Source: Cavia porcellus
Lineage: Eukaryota; Chordata; Mammalia; Rodentia; Caviidae
Assembly (NCBI RefSeq): GCF_034190915.1
Contig: NW_026947506.1
Span: 30,013,248 to 30,077,247, forward strand
Reading direction: 5' to 3'
Length of the DNA stretch: 64,000 nt
Positions 10,795 through 21,300 of this stretch are shown here, piece after piece. Positions within the stretch are counted from its first letter, which is position 1. Each line of letters starts with the position of its first letter. The notes beneath the pieces are model-generated. The model ran no database searches, was not told the DNA's origin, and worked only from the letters and a program-made list of their open reading frames with translations. The position numbers and the translations under genes are program-made.

Positions 10795-10900
10795 AACCAC
10801 AGCACATGGGTGTAACCCCAGCACTTGCTAGCCTTTTGGAGAAGAATCGCTTCAAGGCCAGGCCGAGCTACAGTGTATCAAACACACACTCGCACACACG
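10795..10900 (+). repeat. Degraded B1-like SINE
   Basis: 'gggtgtaaccccagcacttg' and 'cttcaaggccaggccgagct' followed by a CA-rich tail. Confidence 0.45.
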
Positions 10901-10984
10901 AATCACCTGTTATCAGCCGCACTTTAGAAAACCAGTGTCAACAAATTAGAAAAAAAAAAGTGCAACTCCCACCCCACCCCACCC

Positions 10985-11130
10985 CCGGTCTTTTTGAGAA
11001 AGGTTTTCACCGTGCAGTTCAGGCTGGTCTTGAACTCACTTTGTAGCCCAAGCTGGCCTCAAACTCTTTCTGCCTCAGCCACCCAAGTGCTGGGGGTTAT
11101 AGGCATGAGCAACTACGCCGGGCTTTAACA
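10985..11130 (-). repeat. B1-type SINE with internal duplication, minus strand
   Basis: 'agttcaggctggtcttgaac', 'aagctggcctcaaactcttt' and 'caagtgctgggggttatagg'. Confidence 0.85.
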
Positions 11131-11711
11131 GTGCAGTTCTTAAAACTAAGGACATTTCCACAAACAGGTGCCATTTGGCTCTTGTGCATCTCTTCTAGCT
11201 AGGTCCAACGCTGGGCACCCAGCAGGAGACCTAAAGCACGGTGGGACCCGACCTGCGGAAACAAGCAGGAGTCCCTACATTTCCAACTGCGAGTTACCAG
11301 GCCTCTATCGCCCATGGTAGAGGTACAGAGGTACACAGGCAGGGACTCGCCAGCGAGAGCCCTGGCCAGTGCAACTGCTACCTTCCGCCCTTTCGGAGCA
11401 AGTGGGCTCCCACCTGGAAAAGGGGCACCGGGCACACCACACAGCTCAGCTCACTCCATCCCCAAGAACAGGGGCCGAAGGCCCTGGATCATCTAGCACC
11501 ACCCCCAACCCCGCCCTCGTAGCTCCGGCCTCAAAGGCCCGCGCCCAGCCCCCAACCGCGGCGCTTAGTCCCCAACACACTCTCCACGCACCTAGTCCCG
11601 CCCCCACAACCAGGTCCCATGAGTCTCGCGTCCCTCCCCTGAGTTCCCAATCACACCCCTTAGGTCCCCTCCCTGCACCCAAAGCCCACGCCCTGCGGCA
11701 AGCCGCGCCAG

Positions 11712-11719
11712 CCGGAAGT
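11712..11719 (+). promoter_or_regulatory. ETS/GABP-type site
   Basis: CCGGAAGT, the core ETS-family consensus, 70 bases upstream of the start codon in a CpG-island, TATA-less promoter, where such sites are common. Binding is inferred. Confidence 0.45.
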
Positions 11720-11758
11720 CCTGCCGTAACCTGCGCAGCGGCCGTCGTAAAAGCGCTG

Positions 11759-11779
11759 GTTCCCTTGGTGACAGGCAAC
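11759..11779 (+). promoter_or_regulatory. X-box-like (RFX) sequence
   Basis: GTTCCCTTGGTGAC (11759-11772) matches the RFX 14-mer GTHNYYATRRNAAC with two mismatches. The overlapping GTGACAGGCAAC (11768-11779) carries a perfect RGYAAC half-site. It lies 10-30 bases upstream of the ATG of a motile-cilia gene, the class RFX factors control. Inference from motif only. Confidence 0.45.
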
Positions 11780-11784
11780 GCGCG

Positions 11785-11796
11785 CAAGATGGCGGC
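11785..11796 (+). promoter_or_regulatory. YY1-type site over the start codon
   Basis: CAAGATGGCGGC-type sequence that includes the initiator ATG. YY1 sites in this position and orientation are typical of CpG-island genes with start codons close to the TSS. Confidence 0.55.
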
Positions 11797-12365
11797 GGAG
11801 GCGGAGGGGGGCGCAAGCCCCGCGGAGTTGGCGCAGGCGGCGGAGTTGAGCCGTGTGTTGAGCCGTCTACTGCCAGGGCTGGAAACTGACAGCAAGCTGG
11901 GACGGCGGCGGGCGCTGGAGGCCCTACAGCATGTACTGGAGGAGACCACGGGGCCCAGCGCCAACCCCGCCGCGTTTCAAGGCCCTTGGGCTCGCCTGCT
12001 GCTGCCGCGCCTGCTACGCCTCCTGGCCGACCCGGCCGAGGGCTGCCGCGCGCTGGCCGTGCACCTGCTAGACCTCGGCCTACGCCGCGCCGCGCGGCCC
12101 TGCGACGCCCTGCCGCGCCTGCTGCCCGCGCTCACCGCACGCTTGGCCCGGCCGGAGCCTGCGCGGCCTCCTCTGGAAGCTTGCGAGGAGCTGCGCCTAG
12201 CGCTCGTGCAGCTGCTAGGGCTGACAGTGCGCCTGGGCGGCGTAGCACTCGCACCCCACCTGGACGACGCTGTACGTGCGCTGCGGGGCGCGCTGCTCGA
12301 CCCCTTTGCTGCTGTGCGCCGGGAGAGCTGCGAGTGCGCCGCCGCACTGGCACGCGCCACGCCTG
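11789..12365 (+). CDS. DNAAF5: DNAAF5 exon 1 (first coding exon, residues 1-192)
   Basis: It opens [20 protein letters not shown] and continues with [17 protein letters not shown], which aligns to the human N-terminus with a slightly shorter Ala-rich leader. Extremely GC- and CpG-rich. It encodes the first HEAT helices (for example [20 protein letters not shown]). It ends in phase 1 at a CCTG|GTGAGC donor; the split codon becomes Asp193 with exon 2. The reading frame is open upstream of the ATG as well, but the ATG matches the family start. Confidence 0.97.
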
Positions 12366-15300
12366 GTGAGCCCCCGAGGCACCGCCCCTTCTCCAAGACC
12401 TCCCCCCCATTCCTTGTTGCCCCTCTTCCTGTGACCTCTGACCCTTACGCCACATGAGAAACCCACGCAAGCACACCGCTGCGTCCACGCTATCCTCCTA
12501 GATTCCTTGCAGAAATCCTTTTTAAACTGGTTCGGGGGCAGGTGGTTCTGATGGACTCCTTCCCACGATGATTCTAATGGCAGAGGTCACAGGACGTGAT
12601 CAGAGAAATGCTCAGTCCTCCCACTTTGTCTCTGTTTTTCATATTTCAGCTCTCCTACCTCTGGCTTGGCTCTCTGTTCGTAGTGGAGAGAAGCTGCTTC
12701 TCTCTTGCACACATTGAGTTCTTTCCCCACCTTTCTAGCAGTTCTGAACCTATCGGAATATTCCCTTTCTCCTTTCAGGCTGGGATTTGAAGCGATATGT
12801 ACTGCTGCCCGCGCTCAGGGGTGGCAGAAGCTTCCTTGAAGGAGGAACATTGAGTTTAAAAATCTGTGACCAGTAAGGAACCAGTCTTGGGATAAGCATA
12901 CCAAATTTAAGGAGCTCAGGAAGCCACCAGGGCCGCTGGAGAGAAGAGAAGGGAAACCAGCAAGGGGCCTCAGGGTTAAGTTGGGGTGATGTTGAGTGGG
13001 GAGATGATGATGGCAGGTTACTGACAGTCACAGAACTGAGGGGTGTGAGACACAAGGGGGTAACTGGTGCCTCCCTTCTCCCCAGACCACTTCCATATGC
13101 AGTCGGAGTCCCTGATCAGCCCCCTGATGCACACCATCTCCCACCAGCACTGGAAAGTCCGGGTGGCTGTCATTGAAGCCACGGGTACAGTGATCCAGTT
13201 TGGAAACGGGAAGTCCGTAGACGATGTGCTTTCCCACTTTGCTCAGCGACTCTTTGACGACGTCACTCAGGTAAAGACGTTTCTCTACTAGATAGTTTGT
13301 TCTGTTTCCACTAGAAATGTGTGAATGTGCTGCTTTAGCTACTTGGTGGCCTTTCTATTAAGTGTGAGATACACCAGTGTCCTCTCTTCACTCAGTCACA
13401 AGATGTTCCTATTTCATGTCTTGAGAAACTAGAAAAGCTGAATTATTTTAATATATTTGTATATTTATTCTGTATTCCAGGCAATATGGAAATGGTTATT
13501 TCTATAATTATTGTCTCTTCTAAGGAGAAAAAAAAAATCTAAACTGTGTGTGCGTCTGTTTGCAGAAGCATCTTATATGCTCATCCACCAAGGCAAATTA
13601 CACTGGAAAACCACAGTGCTTGAAGGGTAACCTAGAGAGTTTTGTGGGGATAATGCATGCTGTTGGGGTTTGGATCTCCTGAGAGACAAGCAGGCAGGCA
13701 GGAGCAAACAGGTAGAGGTGAGAACATTGGCTTTATTGTGGACAGAATCTGGCTTGCCAGACCTCTTAGATTTGAGGCTCTGTGTTGCTAAAACTGCACA
13801 GCAGCAGAGCTGGAGATTTAGCTCAGCGGCATAAGCGCCTGCCTTGCAAGCAGGCAGTCGTGAGTTCGATCCCTGGTACCAATAAAAAAGGAAAAAGCAA
13901 AAAAACAAAAAACCAAAAAACTGCACAGCAGCAAAGACTGTGTCCCAAAGGGAGGGAACAGATGAAGAATAGAGAGGAAGCCAGCAAGGGCCCTTGGGGT
14001 CAGGTTGGGGTGATGTTGAGTGGGGAGAAGATGGTCAGGTGGGGTGGGAACAGTGGCCAGAGTTCACAGTAGCTAGAAGTCCCCTAAGGGAGAAGTGGGT
14101 ATCCAGGTGGCAGGCCCCCACTCTCATAATAAAAATCCAGCACTCTCCAGCTACTCTCTTGTGTGCTGTCTCTGCCCACTTCATTTAATATACACAAGCC
14201 CTCGAGAACAGATAATCCCCCACATCCAGGGTGCTGGGTAAACTGACTCTTAGGATGGCCCCAGCCACCCTTCTGCCCCCACCACATGCAGGAAAAGGGC
14301 AGCGCAGAGTGCTAGGTCAGTATGACCATTAGCCTGAGAACCCAGCTGCTGAGGGCAGAACAGAAATCAGGAGCAGGAACCAGCAAGAATTAGCAGCACT
14401 GCCAATGCCACAATTTATCACCTCCCTAAGCCCAGAGTGCAGCATGTGTCATAGTTAAGTCAGTCCTCAAAATAGTGTAAGAAGTGTATATCAAAAGCTC
14501 TCTAAATTCTGTATCTATAAAGAACCCTCTATAAATAGTATAACTATGTCAGTAGTTGCCTGTAAAAAAATGTAACTGTCTGTATCTATCTGTAATTGTG
14601 TGTCTGTACCTGGAGCCTTGCGCACATAGTTGACTGCATCAGTAGCTGTCTATAGGAAGCAGGCTTGAATTCTGTTCATCAGTGATGTGGGTGTTAACAT
14701 CACTGACTCTAGCATCACAGATTTGCTTGTCCACAGGAAAGGAAGATGTCATCAGTTGGTTGCTTCTTCACTTGTGCCTTCAAAAGCAGCATGTTCTATA
14801 GTCATGATTCATTGTGTTTTTATGTTTAGTATCCCCTCTCCACCACCAAACTGCTCACCACCATGCAACTACTTCCATTTTCTTCTGATGAGATTTAGTT
14901 TTTGAGGCCCAAGCTGACTGTAGCTGACTCCTTTTACCTGTTTGTGCATAGGTCTTACTGGTGGGGATATACTGTCCTTGCCAGGGTGTGGTACCACCTT
15001 CCTGCTGCCATGCCAGCTCTGTGACACTTGTCCTTGAGGACAAGTTTGCTCTTTGCACAGCTTGCTGTCTCCCAGCCTATGGAACAACTAGGCTACATGG
15101 GGATCCTATGCACCCTCTGCCTTAAACTTATAAAAGAGCAGTTAGTAGCTTCTGGGCCTCAACCTGCTAGGCTTAGTTTGAGACCGTGGAAGCACATAGA
15201 CAGGGCCTACAGGGACTTCAGCTGGCAGCCTTCCTGGGAATAATACAACTGTGATCTCGTCTGACCAAGGAGGAAACAGCTTGGGCATCCTGGCTGGTAA

Positions 15301-18300
15301 AATGAGAGCAAGGTCAGGACGTGGGGTTCCACTCCTTGAGTTCTTCCCTCTTGACCTCCATTGCTCTAAGGAGTGTGACCAGAAGAACACAGCCATATAC
15401 CTGTCCCTGCCTCCTACCTCATTTATACTGAAGGGGAAGTAACAGTAGTACAGCATACACCTTTCCCTTTGATGCATTGTACCTGTTTGATTTAATAGAT
15501 TGTGCTCAGTGCAGTATTCTCTAGCGTTCTCGTGGCTTGTGAGTAAATAATTCTCAGTGAGCTCATTTTGCTTTTTAATAACCTGGAATAATATTTTCAC
15601 TTAGTGAGATTGTTAAGTGGCAGATGGACATTCAGGGTCACTGCTATCCTGTGAGCGAAGAACAGGAGGTTGAAAGATTCCTGGGACTTCTAGGAGAACA
15701 TGGCAGATAGATAACAGCAGCTATGGAGGCTCTCTGAGATAGCCAGCTTAGATCCAGGAATGGTGGGATGTGGGGAGTCCTAAGCAGGGGGAGATATACC
15801 CTGCCAACCCAGGAATAATCTAAGCTAAGAGAAACCACTGGAAATGCAATCCCAGTGGATACTGGAACAGCTAAAGTCTCAGTGCCGAAGCTGGTACCCG
15901 TCCCTCTGGAAACTGCATCTGAATTGGCACGGCAGGGATAGAGACACGAAAGCTCTGAGAGCGGGAATTGGCAAACTGAATTGAGAGCAGAGCTGGCGGG
16001 GAGCCCTGCATCAACCTGTGGTGAGTGAGAGGAACAGGGACCCTTCCATAGACTAGGAGGCTCCAACAGAGGACATTCTGGGACCAGGCAGACTAGCCGG
16101 AACAGGACACTGTAGTGACTTCAGTCACATATTCCCCTCTCAAGCAGGATTGGTGGGGAGTGTTTGACCTGGGTGACACCGTGGACTAAGACCCAGTAGG
16201 CTAGCCCAAACCAGGTCCCTGCACCTGGCAGTACACCCTAAAGCAGTGAAGCCTTCAGCCGATTGACTGACCTGGAAAGGTGGGCCCAGTATAGGCTGCC
16301 CAGGTCTGTGTCTCCCTAGTACACTGCAGTGGGCAGGAACACCTAGCCGACATGATTCAAACAAACTATAACCGACAAAGAAAGAAACTGGGCCTCCTAT
16401 ATACACTTGTATGGAAGGAACAAAAAATACAGGAAGAGGGAGCAACAAGAAAGGGTCCTCAGTCCCCAATCCTGAGAACACTGATCCAGGAAAGGTAAAT
16501 GCAAAAGAGAATGAGGAGAGAAAACATCAGGCACGGCACCAATAAACATAAAGTGATGTCTCTGGGACCTCATAGACGAGTTCAGAAGTGAAGTATTTAA
16601 CCAAGTAAAGCAAGATATAAGTAAAATAGTTAAAGAAATGCTAAGCACCTCCCAAGAAAAAACAGATCGTGGAATGGAAGAACAGAAAAAAAGGGGAGAA
16701 TTGTTTGATGGAGAAAATAGAGAAAACGTAGAATACGTGAAGCAGGTTCAAAGAGATTACCAGGAAACTAAAAACTCTATTGAAAGCTGGCATAACAGCT
16801 TGAAAGAAACTAAGGATAGATTATCTGAACTGGAGGACAGATTTGTAATGTGGGAGCATGAAATGAAAAACTTCTTAAAAATAACAAGGAAACAAGCAGT
16901 AACAATACAAAGGCTAGAAGATGATAAGAGGATCTATAACTTAAGAATGTAAAGGAAGAACCAGGGATACAAACATGAACTGCAAAGGCTATTCACAGAA
17001 ATAATAAAGGAGAACTTCCCTAATCTGGGAAAAGGTAAAGATACTCAGATCTATGGGGCATACAGGACCCCAGCCACCTACAACCCAAACAGAACTACAC
17101 CCAGGCATATAATAATCAAAATTCCAGAAATCCAATATAAGAGCAGAATATTAAAAGCTGTCAGAGACAAGAAACAGATCACTTACAAGGGAACACCCAT
17201 CAGAATTGCAGCAAACTTCTCGGAACAAATCATCAAATCACGAAGAACATGGCGCAAAAACTTCAAGCTTTGAAAGACAATAACCTCCAGCCAAGATTGA
17301 TATATCCTGCACAACTATCCCTAGAAATTAATGGAGAAACAAGGTGCTTCCAGGATAAAGAAGAACTAGGAGAATTTGCAACCACAAATTCAACTCTACA
17401 GAGAATACTGCAGGACATTCTCAAAGAGAAAAATACCAAGATTCCAGAAACAGTAGCAGAGAGGCCACAATGAATGGAGCAGAAAGCGAAATGAAGAAGA
17501 CAGACTGACAACTAATGACAGAAAAAGAGCTCAACAGAAATGAGACAGAGAAGGTTGGATGGTATGAACAGCTATTTTGGATAAAACAAGACATCATAAT
17601 AGTTAGTGCTGATGTAATATCATCTTGTTTTGAAGTCCCATCAAGCTTTTGTTCTTCTGTCTCCATTGGTCTTAACATGTTGTATCTTACTGGATTTTAT
17701 TATATGTGATAATATAAACAAAAACTTTTATAGACAAGGAGATAATACAGAAACCATTGTTCATTTTCTGTTAGTTGGTTCTAAATAATGTGTAATCCTG
17801 TCATTCTCTTGAATGGTTTTACATTTTGTCTTGATGTTTGATACTACAGTATACAAAGTTATACTCAAAGATTTCAAGGAAAGAGACACTATGGTAACTA
17901 CTTTTATGTAAGGATATCTTGTGGTAAAACACTATTTTGCTTAAATAGTTGTGTTCTGACCTGTGCTGTTTTGTTGTTATGTCCTCTTTTATCTCAATCT
18001 CCTTTTTTATTATTTATTTTTTAATTTTTATCTTTTTAATTAAGGGAAAAAATAAATAAAAATAGCAGGATATATTATAACAACCCACTTTGATTTCCTA
18101 TTAACTTGATTTGAAACCCTGTATTGCTCTCACCATCTTGTTTTGACTGATTTTCCTCTATTCTGTTTAGCTTGATACTACCAAGTTCGAGAGTATAGGC
18201 AACAACTGTGAAGACAATAAGATTCATTATGATGCCCATTCTGGTTTGACTATTAGCTTCTTTTGAAGTCCTGTAATGTCTCCAAAGTTTTGGTTTTATT

Positions 18301-21300
18301 TTTTACTGTTTTGTTCAATTTTATCATAACTGATGATATAGGCAATTCTTTTTAAGATAGCAAGAGGCATTATGGTAACCATTGTTGATCACCTTGTATT
18401 CTGGGTTTTTTTTTTTTTTTTTTTGGTCTTTTTCCTTTTTATCGGTACTGGGGATCGAACTCATGACTGCCTGCTTTCAAGGCAGGTGCTTATGCCGCTG
18501 AGCTAAACCCCCAGCCCCTGTATTCTGTTTTTACATTATGTACTATGTCCATCCTTTTGATTTGACTGACTCTGTTTTGTTATGTCATATTTGGTTTTAT
18601 TCTCTTCTAAAAAAAAGTAGTAAGAACTGTGGGAGTAATAAAACCCAAAATGTGTAATTGTCATTGTAAAAAAAGAGAGGAAAAGAAAGTGCTCTAAAGG
18701 TTATAACTGCATGTATATTTAATTGTATAAGATAGATAACCATATTACTGAGTTTTTGTTGGATCATTGAACAGAACTGTTTGCAGTCTCACTGTTTGAA
18801 TGTCCTCTTTATATGCTTTAATTTTGTAACTTGAACAACTATTTCTCCTTAAATAAAATAAAAAGAAAAGAAAAAGATTCCCCAAACCTTACTCTTCCTG
18901 GTGTCCTCATTCATAGGGAAGACTCTATAAGAGACCTTATTTGTGGGGGCCAAACAAAGCAGGATCCCAAGTCTGGGACCCCAAACAGCTCTGCTGAGGG
19001 GCTTGCTGCAGCTCAGCCCAGGCATAGGGAGTCTCAGCCTGCTCACACTGCGTGTGACTCTGAGCAGGGCTGCAGTCTGGTTTCTTGCCACCAACCTTTG
19101 ATCCATGGGCCTTCTGATATTGCTTGCACATGGCGTTGGCACAGCTTCAAGTCTGACCCTTAACTCAAGTGGTTTTGTCAATATGAATATCACATCATGC
19201 CTTTTAGCTCTGCTAAACTCTGAGGAATCTTCATTCTTCAGTAGCCTTTGAGACTCACCTCCTGTCATTTGTGAAGTTAATGATAATTTCTCCTGTGGAA
19301 ATTTCAGGGACTCTGGTCTTGCTGTGAGTGCCAGGCCATAGTCTAGAATACCATAGTCTAGAATACCTTCCCTAAGACGGGTACTGAAACACTTCCCAGC
19401 TGCTGGAACTGAGGGCCTGGCCTGAGCCCAGGGTTCAAGGCCTGTGTGCATTTCGGGGATGGTGTCTGCATGGTGTGCCTGAGAGCTGCCATTTCCCATC
19501 TGCCCTTGAGATTTCTTTGCCCGTTGTAAGCCTGCTTTTCTGTTGCATGCAGGTACGACAGGCAGTGACCTCTGTGGTGGGAGGCTGGCTGCTGGCTCTG
19601 CGAGACCGCTATTCATTCTTTCACAAGCTCATCCCTTTGTTGCTGAGCAGCTTCAATGACGAGATGCCTGAAACTAGGTGAGTAGCTCTGCATGAGAGGA
19701 CCTTGTCTTCAGGTGCTTGGAGTCCTTCCCTTGGCAGAAGAGGACCCCTCTGCTTTCTGATTCTTCGGGACTTGCTTTTCATATTGTCATGTACAACAGT
19801 GCTTCATTCTCCTTGCTTCAAATGCTTTGTCTGAGATCCTGTAACATACAGATAGTCTTTGTGGTTTTTAAGTTATTATTGGTGTTTGTTTGTTTGTTTT
19901 TGGCATTGCTGGGGATTGAGCCCAAGGCCTTTGTGGTCCCAAATGTAACCCTGGGTTATTTTTTAGTTTGAGACAGGATCTCACTAACTGGCTAAGGTTC
20001 CCAGACTTGAATTTGCAATTGAATTTGCAATCTCCCTTCCTCAGCCTCTCAAAGTGCTGGGATTACAGGTATGCACTACCATATCTGATCTGTTACACCT
20101 TTTTACTGTTTTGATTGGACTCATGGATAGAAATCACCCACCCAACTATGTGTCAGTATGAGGTCAGAAACCCCTCAGAATATTGGGCATAGGAGAGCAT
20201 CCCTGCTCTCACCCACTGATTCCTGCTGACTGGACCCTGTTCCTCAGTATAGCCATCCAGCCCCTCAGGCTTCCTGCATGCAGCAGGGCCCTCAGCTCCG
20301 CCTTGGTGCAGCCTGACGCATGCTCTGCTTGTTGTGCACAGGCAGTTGGCCACCAGCCTCTGGGAGAAGGTAGGGCTGCAGTGGCAAGAGGAGAACGAGG
20401 CAGACCTGAAGGACAAGCTGGACTTCGCCTCGCCACCCCCACCTCACTACCCGCAAGGTGAGCACCGGTGAGAGAGCGGGATGGAATCCAAGGGAGGAGA
20501 GAGTGCCTGAGCCAGAGCTATGCTCAGCCAGAGCCTGGAGGTCCTACATGTTTTGGGCATTTGAGGAGGAAGCTCCTGTTGGGCTACATCTCCTATGATA
20601 GCCGATATTGAAGTCACCTGCATGTCCTGGGCCAGCCTCTGCCCCTCTGTCACCTAGAGCCCCTCCTGTGCTCCCTGCTGGCCTCTCTGTCTTCTGGATG
20701 AGCTTATTTTAGGCCTGCAGCCTTCTGAAGCGTCCTCATGCTCCACTAGGAGATGGCTACCCATTCCTTCTGGCATTTATTGGGATGTATCAAGCTGGGT
20801 CCCCAGCAGCTTTGCAAGTACACCGTGGGGTAGGGAGGCTATATTCTATTACCAAGGAAAGGCTAGACTGGTAGGTCACAGATAATATGAAGTCTGTTCT
20901 TTCATGCATATTCCTCCTGTTGGGCCTGTCCTGCCCTTGTCCAGCCCCTATGTGTGCACGTCTTTGTGCCTGAGTAGTGTACTTAGTGGATTTGCACTGA
21001 CCCACCTACCCCTACTTGCCATACTTTTCTGCCTAGGGGCTGCCCCACCCCTGGTGTCATCTGCCTTGGAAACCCCTTCCCTCTCAGCCAAGTGTCTCTG
21101 AAAGTTAAGCAAAGCTACACTGACCCTGAGAAGGATGAAAAGTGGGTCAAAGTGCAACCGAGGCCCAGCAGACCCAGGGAGAAGCTATGCCGCCTGACCC
21201 TGTCATACCCTGTGGATCTGGGAGCAGGAGTGGTGCTGCAAGCTGTGTAACACAGTTGTTCTGTATGGGGGCAGTGCTACATTTAGGACCACAAAGGTCC

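Larger units (their letters stand above)
1..11499. other. Upstream intergenic region, repeat-filled, no gene recognised
   Basis: No open frame here resembles a known gene. Contents are a purine-rich simple repeat, B1/ID SINEs, minus-strand L1 ORF2 remnants (about 1.1-2.6 kb), LTR fragments, a (CA)n tract, an L1 3' end (about 4.3-4.6 kb), an ORF-less L1-tail element (7522-8466), and unassigned sequence at about 8.5-10.8 kb. Confidence 0.75.
11500..12400. promoter_or_regulatory. CpG-island promoter region over DNAAF5 exon 1
   Basis: CG dinucleotides, rare in the rest of the window, become dense from about 11.5 kb through the exon 1 donor. No TATA box precedes the ATG. It contains ETS-, YY1- and X-box-like sequences close to the start codon. 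In human this island is shared with the divergent PRKAR1B gene (knowledge). No PRKAR1B coding exon is visible here, though an untranslated first exon on the minus strand could be hidden in it. Confidence 0.85.
15682..18872 (+). mobile_element. Half-L1-like (ORF1-only) retrotransposon, apparently full length
   Basis: Flanked by AAAGATTCC at 15673-15681 and 18873-18881, the likely target duplication, with an A-rich 3' end. The 5' end 'tgggacttctaggagaacat' resembles an L1 5' UTR start. ORF1 (about 16.55-17.47 kb) is followed directly by a roughly 1.4-kb T-rich tail with degenerate tandem units ('ttgttttgaagtcc', 'attatggtaacc'). No ORF2 reverse-transcriptase sequence is seen. A tRNA SINE (18404-18518) is nested in the tail. 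It probably depended on a partner L1. Confidence 0.8.
13271..19552 (+). other. DNAAF5: DNAAF5 intron 2
   Basis: 6.3-kb intron. It holds a young tRNA SINE (13807-13917), unassigned sequence at 14.0-15.65 kb, a complete ORF1-only L1-derived element (15682-18872), and unassigned sequence from 18.88 kb to exon 3. Confidence 0.95.

Noticed and set aside
11446..12488. Several long open frames antisense to, or in other frames of, DNAAF5 exon 1
   Set aside because: They are explained by the very high GC of the CpG island, which removes stop codons in all frames. Arg/Ser/Ala-rich translations with no family match.
13807..13880. Possible true tRNA-Ala(TGC) gene
   Set aside because: The body has A and B boxes and a TGC loop but lacks a matching acceptor stem, ends in an A-rich tail and is flanked by a target duplication, so it is a SINE.
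15142..15600. 152-codon minus-strand open frame in intron 2
   Set aside because: No domain, no codon-like bias, no splice or neighbour support.
18849..19616. 255-codon open frame on the minus strand
   Set aside because: It runs from inside the half-L1 poly-A end across intron sequence and antisense to DNAAF5 exon 3, has no recognisable domain, and the exon strand is clearly +.
20183..20461. Alternative long frame over exon 4
   Set aside because: It is a shifted frame of the exon. The correct phase follows from exon 3 and gives the conserved [11 protein letters not shown] sequence.
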